The translations under genes were made by a program, and so were the position numbers. From JANSWY01 sp965243755 (GTDB taxonomy: Bacteria; Bacteroidota; Bacteroidia; Cytophagales; Cyclobacteriaceae): DNA of 64,000 bases. The stretch is from assembly GCA_965243755.1 (NCBI GenBank), contig CBDEVW010000007.1, positions 248,001 to 312,000 of the forward strand, read 5' to 3'. Under the pieces are notes generated by a model. That model was not told where the DNA came from. It made no database searches and saw only the letters and a list, made by a program, of their open reading frames with translations. Of the stretch, positions 19,003 to 27,237 are shown piece after piece. The first letter of the stretch is position 1. Each line of letters starts with the position of its first letter.

Positions 19003-19157
19003 TTATCATCAGTTTTTTGTTGATCGTCGTATAATATTCTGACTGATGGGGAAAAGTCATCATCATACTGACCATCAGACTGAGCCCAGACAAAGGCTCC
19101 CAAAAATCCCAATGCTACCAGCATGCTTACCCCAATCAACAAGAATATTACCGTCAT
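18945..19157 (-). CDS. ccoS: CcoS cbb3 maturation protein
   Basis: This 70-residue protein has one N-terminal helix (MTVIFLLIGVSMLVALGFLGAFVWA) and the CcoS signature SDGQYDDDFSPSVRILYDD. CcoS is required to insert haem and copper cofactors into the oxidase. Its last 58 bases overlap the start of ccoNO, which suggests coupled translation. It is the first gene of the ccoS-NO-Q-P-G-H-safE operon, 69 bases after an FNR/FixK-like palindrome at 19226-19239. Confidence 0.93.
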   Translation of the reverse strand: MTVIFLLIGVSMLVALGFLGAFVWAQSDGQYDDDFSPSVRILYDDQQKTDDKCQQPQLKPQSQDQKVHRD

Positions 19158-19225
19158 ACTTTTGTTATTTGTGCTAAAATCAGGAATGTAAGCAGGTCAT
19201 CAGGTGAGCAATTGCATTGTAAAAA

Positions 19226-19239
19226 CTGACTTTTGTCAG
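19226..19239. promoter_or_regulatory. FNR/FixK-like operator upstream of ccoS
   Basis: CTGACTTTTGTCAG is a perfect CTGAC-N4-GTCAG inverted repeat in the 118-base gap between ccoI and ccoS, centred about 75 bases before the ccoS start. No perfect -7 element was found at the spacing seen in hemN; GATTTTAG lies there. Confidence 0.75.
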
Positions 19240-19275
19240 CATTCTGATTGAAAGTATTTTGAGCTGGTTCAAAGC

Positions 19276-21642
19276 CTATTTTTTCAGGCTCCTGGCTGTC
19301 CGGGAAACCAGAACGGTAACCAACCCAACCACAGACACAGAGCTTATCGGCATAAGTACTGCTGCAATAAGCGGAGTGAGATTTCCGGTAACGGCAAAAG
19401 TCAACCCTACTATGTTGTAAAGGAATGAGACGATAAAGGCCAGATACACAATTTTTACTGTAGTCTTACTGAATCTGAGAAATTGCGGAAGCTTCACAAG
19501 TTGATCCCCCTTAAGGATGGCATCACAGGAAGGTGAAAACTGATGCAGGTCATCTACCACTGCAATACCAACAGTAGCTACAGACAAAGCTCCGGCATCA
19601 TTGAGCCCATCACCAATCATGGCTATCGGTTTGTCATTATACCGTTCTATGTGTGTTAATTTATCTGAGGGCCGCTGCTTGAAAAGTAACTGATTAAAAT
19701 ATGGGATCAATTGCCGGCCCGAATGTCTGTGATCCCCTGAAATTAAGTGCATGATATAGCTTTCACGCAAAGTTTTTAACGTATTTAAAATCCCTTTCTT
19801 CAGGTCCGTATTTAGCTGAAAATAACCCAGCGTCACATGATCGATGATTACATAAACTCTGCTTTCATAATCATCGGGCATGTCATTGGTATTTACCTGA
19901 CCAATAAATACCGGCAAACCATTAACAGTTGCAGATATTCCGGATCCTTTTTCTTCGTGAAAGTCATTGACTATCGTTGTTTGAGACCAATTGAGGTGCT
20001 TTACAATTGCCCTACTCAATGGGTGTATGCTGTTGACACACATCGAATGAATTATTGTAATGGATTCTGCTGTCAATTGTGGTCCAATCCATTTGATGTT
20101 TTTAGCACTGGAAGAGGTGATGGTACCTGTCTTGTCAAATACTAACAGCTTCAGTCTCGAGAGCTGTTCAATGATCAGGGAATTCTTCAGGAAAAATCCT
20201 TCTTTACCGTATACCCTTAATGCCTGACCATATGTAATGGGTACTGCAAGAGCAAGTGCACAGGGGCAAGCTACGATAAGCACAGAAGAAACAGCATTCC
20301 AGGTCTCATCTGGGGCTACATTCAACCAATAAACAGCCGTTGCTGCCGCAATCACGAGTATCGATAAGGTGAAGTAGCCGCTGATGCGATCGATAGCTGT
20401 TTGAAGATCGCTTTCTTTTTTCTCTCCTACCCGATCCCATAGATTGGTTAAATAGCTGGAAGACACCTCTTTAATAATCTCTACTTCAATGCAACTTCCA
20501 AAGTGCTTGCCCCCAGCATAAATGGTGTCACCTACACCTTTCGTTGTTAGATCCGACTCACCGGTTACAAAGCTGTAGTCCACCTGACTTTCACCAGAAA
20601 TGATCACACAATCTGCAGACAGTACTTCTTCGTTTCGAATAATGACCCTGTCTCCTATTGCCAGTTGCTCTATCGGCACATAGGTACCATTGGTCAGGTT
20701 AACCGCGATTGGAAAAAAGGACTTGTAATTTCGATCAAAGGATAATGCTTTATATGTCTTATTCTGGTACCACTTTCCAATCAATAGGAAGAATACTAAC
20801 CCGCACAGAGAATCGATGTATCCGGGACCGGAATATGTAAGAATCTCGTATGCACTTCGGATAAACAGCGTAATGATCCCTAAGGATATTGGCACATCAA
20901 TCACCAACATTCTGTGTTTTAATCCTGTAAGTGCATTTTTGAAATAATCAGAAGCAGCATATAATATGACTGGCAGGGCAAAAAGTAAGTTTAGTAGTCC
21001 GAAGTACCTGGAAAAACGTTCAAATTCATGGAACGAGTGGTCAATGTAATGTGGCAAACTGATCAACATGGAGTTACCAAAAAAGAATCCAGCTACCGCT
21101 AGTTTAGTAATTAATTTTCGGCTGTAGGAGTCACTCCTATTTTGGTTAGTACCATTGTTCAAATCTGGGGAATAGCCAATGGAGTTGAGGAACTTCACCA
21201 GATCCAGCAAAGCCACCTCAGTGCAGTCATATAATATATTGGCTTCCTTTTTCACGAAGTTTACCTGAGACTCTTTGACTCCCGGAAGTATTCCGGGAAG
21301 GTTTTCCAACAGCCAAATACAACTACTGCAATGTATGGAGGGTAGTGAAAGGTTGATTCTTTCGTAATTTTCATTCTTGAAGCTTAACAGGCTTGCCACT
21401 AACTTTTCATCCTGAAGAAAGTCAAAATGATGCTCGGGTTGATGGATTTTCGACCCTGGGCTGCTGTTTAGTTGATAGTAGTTTTCAAGATTGTTTTCTT
21501 TCAGAATATCATAAACTGTTACGCAACCCTGACAACAAAACGTATGTTCGTCATGCGAGATGGTTTCGTCTAACGCATCTCCACAATGGTAACAGCTGGA
21601 AGCAATGGTCTGTTCTGTTTTTTCCTGTTGCGGATCAATCAT
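19276..21642 (-). CDS. ccoI: CcoI/FixI copper-exporting P1B-type ATPase
   Basis: This 788-residue protein starts with a Cys-rich metal-binding domain (C17-x2-C20, then CCQGC at about 36-40). A heavy-metal-associated domain follows with C105-S-S-C108. About eight membrane helices include the C459-P-C461 transport motif. The phosphorylation site is Asp503 in DKTGTITS, and the HP motif is NSIHPLSRA. The N-terminal double metal-binding layout is that of the CcoI/FixI type, which delivers copper for the cbb3 oxidase rather than acting in copper detoxification. It overlaps the upstream USP gene by four bases (ATGA), so it belongs to a USP-USP-ccoI operon. Confidence 0.93.
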   Translation of the reverse strand: MIDPQQEKTEQTIASSCYHCGDALDETISHDEHTFCCQGCVTVYDILKENNLENYYQLNSSPGSKIHQPEHHFDFLQDEKLVASLLSFKNENYERINLSLPSIHCSSCIWLLENLPGILPGVKESQVNFVKKEANILYDCTEVALLDLVKFLNSIGYSPDLNNGTNQNRSDSYSRKLITKLAVAGFFFGNSMLISLPHYIDHSFHEFERFSRYFGLLNLLFALPVILYAASDYFKNALTGLKHRMLVIDVPISLGIITLFIRSAYEILTYSGPGYIDSLCGLVFFLLIGKWYQNKTYKALSFDRNYKSFFPIAVNLTNGTYVPIEQLAIGDRVIIRNEEVLSADCVIISGESQVDYSFVTGESDLTTKGVGDTIYAGGKHFGSCIEVEIIKEVSSSYLTNLWDRVGEKKESDLQTAIDRISGYFTLSILVIAAATAVYWLNVAPDETWNAVSSVLIVACPCALALAVPITYGQALRVYGKEGFFLKNSLIIEQLSRLKLLVFDKTGTITSSSAKNIKWIGPQLTAESITIIHSMCVNSIHPLSRAIVKHLNWSQTTIVNDFHEEKGSGISATVNGLPVFIGQVNTNDMPDDYESRVYVIIDHVTLGYFQLNTDLKKGILNTLKTLRESYIMHLISGDHRHSGRQLIPYFNQLLFKQRPSDKLTHIERYNDKPIAMIGDGLNDAGALSVATVGIAVVDDLHQFSPSCDAILKGDQLVKLPQFLRFSKTTVKIVYLAFIVSFLYNIVGLTFAVTGNLTPLIAAVLMPISSVSVVGLVTVLVSRTARSLKK

Positions 21643-22520
21643 GAAACAGCTTTTTCGCTTTTAAGCTCAGTATTTTCCTTCTGAAGCCTTACGTTGAGAG
21701 AATAAATGGGTATATCTGAATGATTCGCCACTTTTTCAGTAAGACTGTGAAAAAACAAATGAGCCAACCCCGTTCTGCCATGGGTAAACATTGCAATCAT
21801 ATCCGCTCTGATCTCATGCGCGAAACTTAAGATTCCCTCGTAGGGATTAAAATTTCGTCTCACATTAACCGAAAAGCGGTCAAACTTATTTTCCCTGGCC
21901 AATTCCTGTAGTCTTGAGGTCATAAGCGTTTCATTCTCAATCTCATGTGGCGTGTTGACCCACAAGAAATGGATGTGTGAATTCGTAAGTGTCTGCAATG
22001 TTTTTACTTCTTCCAGCAACGATTCACCGATATGGTCATCATCATAAGCGACCACAATATTTTTAATGTGGCTGATTTCAGAATCTGCAGGTACAGCGAT
22101 TACCGGACATTTGGCAAACCGGATGGCTCGTTCTGTATTTGAACCGATCAGGATCTCCTTTAGCCCTGTTGCTCCGGTTGTGCCCATGACAATCATATAG
22201 GGTTTAATCTTTTCTATCTCATACTTGAACCATTGCGTCAGATTCCCATTTTCGACTCTTCTGGTGTATTTGACATTGTTTCTGGCGTATTTTGTTGATA
22301 GTTGTTCCAGCTTAGTCTCAGCATTATCAATCATTTCTGTCAGCAGTTCCTGAATCAAGTGTGCATTGACCAGGGTATACTCTGCTCCCACCGTGGCTGG
22401 CATTGTTACTATATGAAAGAGCACCACTTCTATAGGAACTTCCTGAAACAACTGTAGCGTAAATTCCAGCGACTTTTCTGAGGCGTCTGAGAAATCAACT
22501 GGTACAAGAATCTTTTTCAT
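21639..22520 (-). CDS. Tandem-domain universal stress protein
   Basis: This 293-residue protein has two UspA domains (about 1-145 and 150-275). The first opens with KKILVPVDFSDAS and carries the ATP-binding signature GTTGATG...IGSNTE. The second is more degenerate (MFTHGRTGLAHLFFHS), keeping only part of the glycine motif. Two-domain USPs linked to oxygen-limited respiration are common. It lies 13 bases after another USP gene and overlaps ccoI by four bases, so it is coexpressed with the oxidase copper pump. Confidence 0.9.
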   Translation of the reverse strand: MKKILVPVDFSDASEKSLEFTLQLFQEVPIEVVLFHIVTMPATVGAEYTLVNAHLIQELLTEMIDNAETKLEQLSTKYARNNVKYTRRVENGNLTQWFKYEIEKIKPYMIVMGTTGATGLKEILIGSNTERAIRFAKCPVIAVPADSEISHIKNIVVAYDDDHIGESLLEEVKTLQTLTNSHIHFLWVNTPHEIENETLMTSRLQELARENKFDRFSVNVRRNFNPYEGILSFAHEIRADMIAMFTHGRTGLAHLFFHSLTEKVANHSDIPIYSLNVRLQKENTELKSEKAVS

Positions 22521-22532
22521 GACGATTGGATT

Positions 22533-23372
22533 TTAGATTTTAACAGTAAGGACTGGTTTATTGGAGTGATTGGCCACCGCTTCGGCGCTACTTCCAAACA
22601 ACAGGTGTGGTATTCCGGTGTAACCGTGGGTTCCCATGAAGATCATATCCGCATTGTTCTTTTCTGCAAATTCGACAATACCATCTTCCACAAACGGAGC
22701 GTCAATCGTATTGATAGAGTAGTTTTCGAATCCCTCTCTTTTGGCGAATTTTTCTAATTCATCTTTAGCGGATTCTGCCGTATATGCCCACCTATTGGTA
22801 TTATAAACCTTTAGCAGGTGAATGTTAATCCCCAGCAATTCCTGAATGTATTTGGCCAGTTGTATACTTCTGTTGTGTTCAAAATCTGTAGCATAAACCA
22901 TGTTTCTGATGGAAGTCAAATCGGTCTTGTCTTTAATGGTGATCACCGGCACTTCACTATGTCTGATCACTTTTTCTGCGTTTGACCCAACAATCAGTTC
23001 CTGCAGACCACTTGCACCGGTTGATCCCATGATAATCAGGTCATAGCCGTTTTCGGTAATCTTCTTGTAGATATGCTTGTAAGTATTGCCTTGTTTGATA
23101 TGAGACTCCACCGTAATCCCTTCTGCTGAAACTTTATCTTCCAGTTCACCCAGTGTGGATTTTACTTTTTCAAGCAATTTCACGGCATATACTTCATCAA
23201 AATCGTCATAGGTCGATTGGACATCTCCCATGATACTGAATGAACTTGATGGCAACTCCAGCACGTGTAGCAAATGAATACTTGCCTGATCTATTTTGGC
23301 CCACTGAATGGCGAAATCCAAAGCATTGTTTGCTTCCTGTGAGAAATCTGTAGGTACTAATATCTTTTTCAT
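22533..23372 (-). CDS. Tandem-domain universal stress protein
   Basis: This 279-residue protein has two UspA domains, both with intact ATP-binding motifs: GSTGASGLQELIVGSNAE at about 120-137, and GTHGYTGIPHLLFGSSAE near the end. It heads the leftward operon USP-USP-ccoI. Upstream are TTTATTTG (23398-23391), a near match to the -7 consensus, and the FNR/FixK-like site at 23443-23456, with 55 bases between centres, as in hemN. Confidence 0.9.
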   Translation of the reverse strand: MKKILVPTDFSQEANNALDFAIQWAKIDQASIHLLHVLELPSSSFSIMGDVQSTYDDFDEVYAVKLLEKVKSTLGELEDKVSAEGITVESHIKQGNTYKHIYKKITENGYDLIIMGSTGASGLQELIVGSNAEKVIRHSEVPVITIKDKTDLTSIRNMVYATDFEHNRSIQLAKYIQELLGINIHLLKVYNTNRWAYTAESAKDELEKFAKREGFENYSINTIDAPFVEDGIVEFAEKNNADMIFMGTHGYTGIPHLLFGSSAEAVANHSNKPVLTVKI

Positions 23373-23442
23373 AGTTGTATTCTTTACCTACAAATAAACC
23401 ATTCCTGATACGCTATGCTACAGCGATATATCAATCCTCCTT

Positions 23443-23456
23443 ATGACTTTTATCAG
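23443..23456. promoter_or_regulatory. FNR/FixK-like operator between divergent USP genes
   Basis: ATGACTTTTATCAG is an imperfect version of the CTGAC-N4-GTCAG palindrome that keeps TGA-N6-TCA. It is 55-70 bases from both divergent start codons (23372 and 23512), so a single site could serve both directions. Confidence 0.6.
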
Positions 23457-23511
23457 CTAAGCTTCTAAGGCTGGCAGGTACTTTTAGTGGAAATAGCAAA
23501 CCTCCGGCATT

Positions 23512-24375
23512 ATGAAAAAGATCAATAAAATTTTAGTCGCAACAGATTTCTCATCAAATGGTGCAAGGGCCATTAATTATGCGGCAAATCTTTCTGCAGC
23601 ATTTAAAGCTCAACTAATCATTCTACATGTGGAAGATGATACTCAAAAAAGGTACCTGAAGGGTTTACAAAAATATGAGTCTTATGATGAGTTCGTTAAA
23701 ACCAAATTTGAATCGATCTATGCCGGGTATCTGGCCTACAAAAGAGTCCAACATGTCAACATCTTCAAAAAAGGAGTGATTCACGAGCAGGTGATCAATA
23801 CCTGTAAAAGTGAAAATGTGGACCTGGCAGTTGTAGGCATCAGCGGGCTCAACAAAGGATTTGAGCTGGAGTTTGGAAGTGTTACTTTAAAACTGCTCAA
23901 TCTTATTAACGTGCCATTAGTGGTAGTGCCGGAATCATTTCAATACCTGAAACTACATCACATCATCATAGCATCGGACCAGTTGGCACCTAAAAATGGT
24001 ACAGACCTGAGTATAATAGATCAGTTCATCCAAAGATATGACTCCAATGTCCACCTGACTTCCATTGGCACCTCGGGAATGGTGTTTTCTGAGAACTACC
24101 GTAAGCTACAGGACAAAACAGCGGCATTTATTGATAAGGAATTTATTAGTGAAGAGCCCGGTCATATTATCAGCCATTTAAATGCTGAAATCAAGGCACT
24201 GCAGGCTGATTTACTAGTGGTGTTCCGAAGGAAAAAATCGGTTATGGGCAATCACTTCATGCCCCGACTGTCTAACCTGATAGCAATCAACACTCAGATT
24301 CCAATCCTGTTCATCCCTACTGAAATGAAGCTTAAAGCTGACGAAGATCAGTTGGCAAGTGAATCAGAATCATAA
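23512..24375 (+). CDS. Tandem-domain universal stress protein
   Basis: This 287-residue protein has two UspA-like halves. The first starts KKINKILVATDFSSNG and has a recognisable but altered ATP motif (GISGLNKGFELEFGS). The second half lacks a clear glycine motif and probably does not bind nucleotide. It is divergent from the USP-USP-ccoI operon and shares its FNR/FixK-like site. It is followed 50 bases later by the tonB-like gene on the same strand, so the two may be cotranscribed. Confidence 0.85.
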   Translation: MKKINKILVATDFSSNGARAINYAANLSAAFKAQLIILHVEDDTQKRYLKGLQKYESYDEFVKTKFESIYAGYLAYKRVQHVNIFKKGVIHEQVINTCKSENVDLAVVGISGLNKGFELEFGSVTLKLLNLINVPLVVVPESFQYLKLHHIIIASDQLAPKNGTDLSIIDQFIQRYDSNVHLTSIGTSGMVFSENYRKLQDKTAAFIDKEFISEEPGHIISHLNAEIKALQADLLVVFRRKKSVMGNHFMPRLSNLIAINTQIPILFIPTEMKLKADEDQLASESES

Positions 24376-24425
24376 AAAATGGAATAACCATTGATGATAT
24401 TGGGACCAAACAATAAAGACAGACC

Positions 24426-25241
24426 ATGATAGCAATTGAAGAAAAAACCTACCCTCTGGTGGATCGCCCTGATGAAGCCAATAACATGCTTCAAAAGGAA
24501 AATTCACCTGAATTGAATGATGACAATCAGAACAAGGTCAGGCTATTAGGGGAATTGATTTCACTTAAAAGAGAGCGCGACCAACAACAGCACCTTCGTA
24601 CAAGATTATTTACCGCCATTGGCCTGGTAATTAGTCTGGCTATTGTACTGATTGCTTTTGAATGGAAAACATACAGCCATAAGGAACTAAAAGACCTGGG
24701 CACAATGAAAGCTGATTTCGATGAAATAGTGGAAATGGAGTTAACACAGCAACCACCACCCCCACCACCATCCAATAAAATCATTCAACCCGTATTCAAG
24801 GAAGTTCCCGATGAAGTAGAGATAGAGGAAATTGAATCTATAGTCGATGTGGAGATCACCGAGGACCTGTCCATTGAAGATGTCATTTTTGAAGACGTAG
24901 AAGTGGAAGAAGAAGTCGTTGAAGAAATATTTAGCATCGTAGAAAAACAACCAGAACCTATTGGAGGTTTTAAGGCCTTTTACAGTTATGTGGCTGAAAA
25001 TCTGGAATATCCACTAAAGGCAAGAAAAATGGGAGTAGGTGGCAGAGTGTATGTAAGATTTGTGGTGGAAAAAGATGGGTCAATAACCAATGTAGAGGTC
25101 ATCAAAGGAATTGGGCATGGTTGTGATGAAGAAGCTATCAGAGTCATTGCCGGTGCTCCTAAATGGACCCCTGGAAAACAACGTGGTAATCCAGTAAGGG
25201 TTTATGCAATGGTGCCTATTTTCTTCATTTTCAAGGAGTAA
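24426..25241 (+). CDS. TonB-like energy transducer with acidic linker
   Basis: This 271-residue protein has a cytoplasmic N-terminal part of about 55 residues, one membrane helix (about 58-78, LFTAIGLVISLAIVLIAFEW), a short PPPPPP stretch and an unusually acidic linker (about 120-170). A C-terminal TonB domain follows (about 180-271, YPLKARKMGVGGRVYVRFVVEKDG, AIRVIAGAPKWTPG). TonB passes proton-motive-force energy to outer-membrane transporters. The acidic linker differs from the usual Pro-Lys/Pro-Glu rod. No exbB, exbD or receptor gene is adjacent. It ends with a good terminator at 25273-25302. Confidence 0.88.
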   Translation: MIAIEEKTYPLVDRPDEANNMLQKENSPELNDDNQNKVRLLGELISLKRERDQQQHLRTRLFTAIGLVISLAIVLIAFEWKTYSHKELKDLGTMKADFDEIVEMELTQQPPPPPPSNKIIQPVFKEVPDEVEIEEIESIVDVEITEDLSIEDVIFEDVEVEEEVVEEIFSIVEKQPEPIGGFKAFYSYVAENLEYPLKARKMGVGGRVYVRFVVEKDGSITNVEVIKGIGHGCDEEAIRVIAGAPKWTPGKQRGNPVRVYAMVPIFFIFKE

Positions 25242-25272
25242 CTGGTTTAGGTTAAGTTCATGGTCGTTTTTT

Positions 25273-25302
25273 AAGCGCAGGTAGGTTATCTGCGCTTTTT
25301 TT
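25273..25302 (+). terminator. Rho-independent terminator after the tonB-like gene
   Basis: AAGCGCAG (25273-25280) pairs perfectly with CTGCGCTT (25290-25297) around a nine-base loop, followed by a run of T. It lies 31 bases after the stop codon. Confidence 0.85.
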
Positions 25303-25335
25303 AGGTATCTTAAGAAAGTAAGAAAGTTTAATAGT

Positions 25336-26727
25336 ATGGATGTTGATATTCGATTTTACGGTGCAGCAAAATCTGTCACTGGATCAAAATACTTGTTACG
25401 GATCAACCATGATCAGTACCTGGTAGATTGCGGGTTATTTCAAGGGCCAAGTGAAATGAGGAAACGCAATTGGCAGGACCTCTTTGATGAGCCCAAAAAC
25501 ATCAATGCTGTATTTCTAACCCATGCACACATCGATCACTCCGGGTACCTTCCCCGATTGGTTAAACAAGGGTTTAATGGTAAAATCTATTGTACTCCCG
25601 CAACTGGCGCATTATTGAAGATCATGTTGATGGATGCCGCCAAACTTCAGGAGGAAGAGGCAAAATGGGCTTATAAGAAAGGGTATTCAATTCACAAAGA
25701 CCCAAAACCCCTGTTTGAAACAGTTGATGCTGAGAACTGCCTGCAGTTGATAGAAACAATACCATACGATCGAATAACCACGATCAACGATCGGATTCAA
25801 ATCACATATCGTAACGCAGGTCACATCCTTGGATCTGCTATGATCGAATTGACAGTCATTGGAGATCAAATGAGCAAGAACATACTTTTTTCAGGTGATT
25901 TGGGTAAATATAATCAATACATGCATGACCCACCGCATAAAATAAAGTCTTGTGATGTGTTGTTGGTCGAGTCTACTTATGGAAACAGAAACCATAGTGA
26001 CATGAATCCGGTTGAAGGGCTTGGAGAAGTGGTAAGAGAAGCTATAGTTGATGGCTGCCTCATCATTCCCTCCTTTGCCGTTGGTCGAACGCAACAGGTG
26101 CTTTACTTCCTAACCTTGCTTTATGAAAGTGGCCAAATCCCGGAATACACCAAAGTCTTTGTTGATAGTCCAATGGCCATCAGTGTAACAGGACTATATA
26201 AAGAGTTTGATCAGTATCACAAGCTGGATTTTTCAAAGGATCTCACGCCATTTGACGCACCATTCATCAGGTATATAAATGCTCAAAAAGATTCCATCAA
26301 TGTGAATCTCATAAAAAATGGCACCATCATCATCTCTGCCAGCGGCATGGTAACCGGAGGCAGGATTCTTCATCATATGTACCACAGATTACCCAAGAAA
26401 AATGACACTGTCCTGTTTGTTGGCTACCAGGGTGAAGGCACCAAAGGCCGGGAAATACTAGAGGGAAATGAGCATGTCAGTATATTTGGAATTGAAATCC
26501 CTGTTCGTGCAAAAATCAGGGAGTTAGACGGCTTATCAGCTCATGCCGGCATGTCTGATTTGCATCAGTGGTTAGGTGACATTACGGACCGACCAAAGAA
26601 GACGTTCATCGTTCATGGGGAAATACTTGCCTGTCAGGCTTTACAAAATCATTTAACCAGAGAGGGATGGTCCAACGTAATAATTCCGGAATTTCAGGAG
26701 ACTTTCAGGTTGTTTGAAAACATCTAG
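25336..26727 (+). CDS. MBL-fold beta-CASP RNA nuclease (CPSF73-like)
   Basis: This 463-residue protein has the metallo-beta-lactamase motif T-H63-A-H65-I-D67-H68-SG, then downstream metal ligands (NAGHILGSAM, FSGDLG). A beta-CASP domain follows (about 210-340, FAVGRTQQVLYFL, SPMAISVT), then an RMMBL tail (SAHAGMSDLHQWL, FIVHGE). This is the layout of archaeal/eukaryotic-type CPSF73 nucleases, common in bacteria as putative RNA processing enzymes. The active site appears complete. It sits between the USP and sensor genes with its own short leader and ends two bases from the convergent USP gene. A link to the oxygen response is by position only. Confidence 0.92.
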   Translation: MDVDIRFYGAAKSVTGSKYLLRINHDQYLVDCGLFQGPSEMRKRNWQDLFDEPKNINAVFLTHAHIDHSGYLPRLVKQGFNGKIYCTPATGALLKIMLMDAAKLQEEEAKWAYKKGYSIHKDPKPLFETVDAENCLQLIETIPYDRITTINDRIQITYRNAGHILGSAMIELTVIGDQMSKNILFSGDLGKYNQYMHDPPHKIKSCDVLLVESTYGNRNHSDMNPVEGLGEVVREAIVDGCLIIPSFAVGRTQQVLYFLTLLYESGQIPEYTKVFVDSPMAISVTGLYKEFDQYHKLDFSKDLTPFDAPFIRYINAQKDSINVNLIKNGTIIISASGMVTGGRILHHMYHRLPKKNDTVLFVGYQGEGTKGREILEGNEHVSIFGIEIPVRAKIRELDGLSAHAGMSDLHQWLGDITDRPKKTFIVHGEILACQALQNHLTREGWSNVIIPEFQETFRLFENI

Positions 26728-26729
26728 CG

Positions 26730-27116
26730 TTAAGCTGCCGGTACAATCATTACCGGAACATTCAGGGAACCTATCATTGTCGTAAGCTGATTGCTTTCTG
26801 AAGCTTCTTCTTCTTTTGCTCCAAGGACCACCACATCAATTTTCTTTTCTTCAATGAATGAATAGATGACGCGTTCTACAATCCCATGTTCCAGTACCCC
26901 TTGTATTTTGAGGTCATAGATCTCTGAAAGGTTGGCGCTTAAATTAGCTAATTTCTCCTTTATGAGGTCATGATATCCATCATCCTGAATATTGGTTACA
27001 TGTAATATTGATACGTTTGCTCTACTTCCCCTTGCTAGTTTGATTCCTGCCAACACTGCTTTCCAGCTAGCAGATGAAAAATCTGTAGGGATCAAAACAT
27101 TCTGGTAATTCTCCAT
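26730..27116 (-). CDS. Single-domain universal stress protein
   Basis: I choose the ATG at 27116, since it gives the usual USP beginning (MENYQNVLIPTDFSSASW). The frame can be extended to a TTG at 27137. The 128-residue protein has one UspA domain but lacks the G-x2-G-x9-GS nucleotide motif (LGAKEEEASESNQLTTMIGS), so it is probably of the non-ATP-binding kind. It is divergent from the PAS kinase gene, with an FNR/FixK-like palindrome at 27165-27178 between them. Confidence 0.85.
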   Translation of the reverse strand: MENYQNVLIPTDFSSASWKAVLAGIKLARGSRANVSILHVTNIQDDGYHDLIKEKLANLSANLSEIYDLKIQGVLEHGIVERVIYSFIEEKKIDVVVLGAKEEEASESNQLTTMIGSLNVPVMIVPAA

Positions 27117-27164
27117 GGATTGACTACTTTGTCTCAAATGTAGATTTTATACCAAAGCAGGATT

Positions 27165-27178
27165 CTGACTTTTGTCAG
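27165..27178. promoter_or_regulatory. FNR/FixK-like operator between USP and PAS kinase
   Basis: CTGACTTTTGTCAG is identical to the palindrome in front of ccoS. Its centre is 66 bases before the kinase start at 27238. TAAATTGT at 27224-27231, a partial match to the -7 consensus, is 56 bases from that centre. This would place the kinase-regulator operon under its own control. Confidence 0.72.
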
Positions 27179-27237
27179 TTTTTAGATTGATTAACTATTT
27201 GTTGTGAAAGTGAACAAAACCACTAAATTGTGCATTA

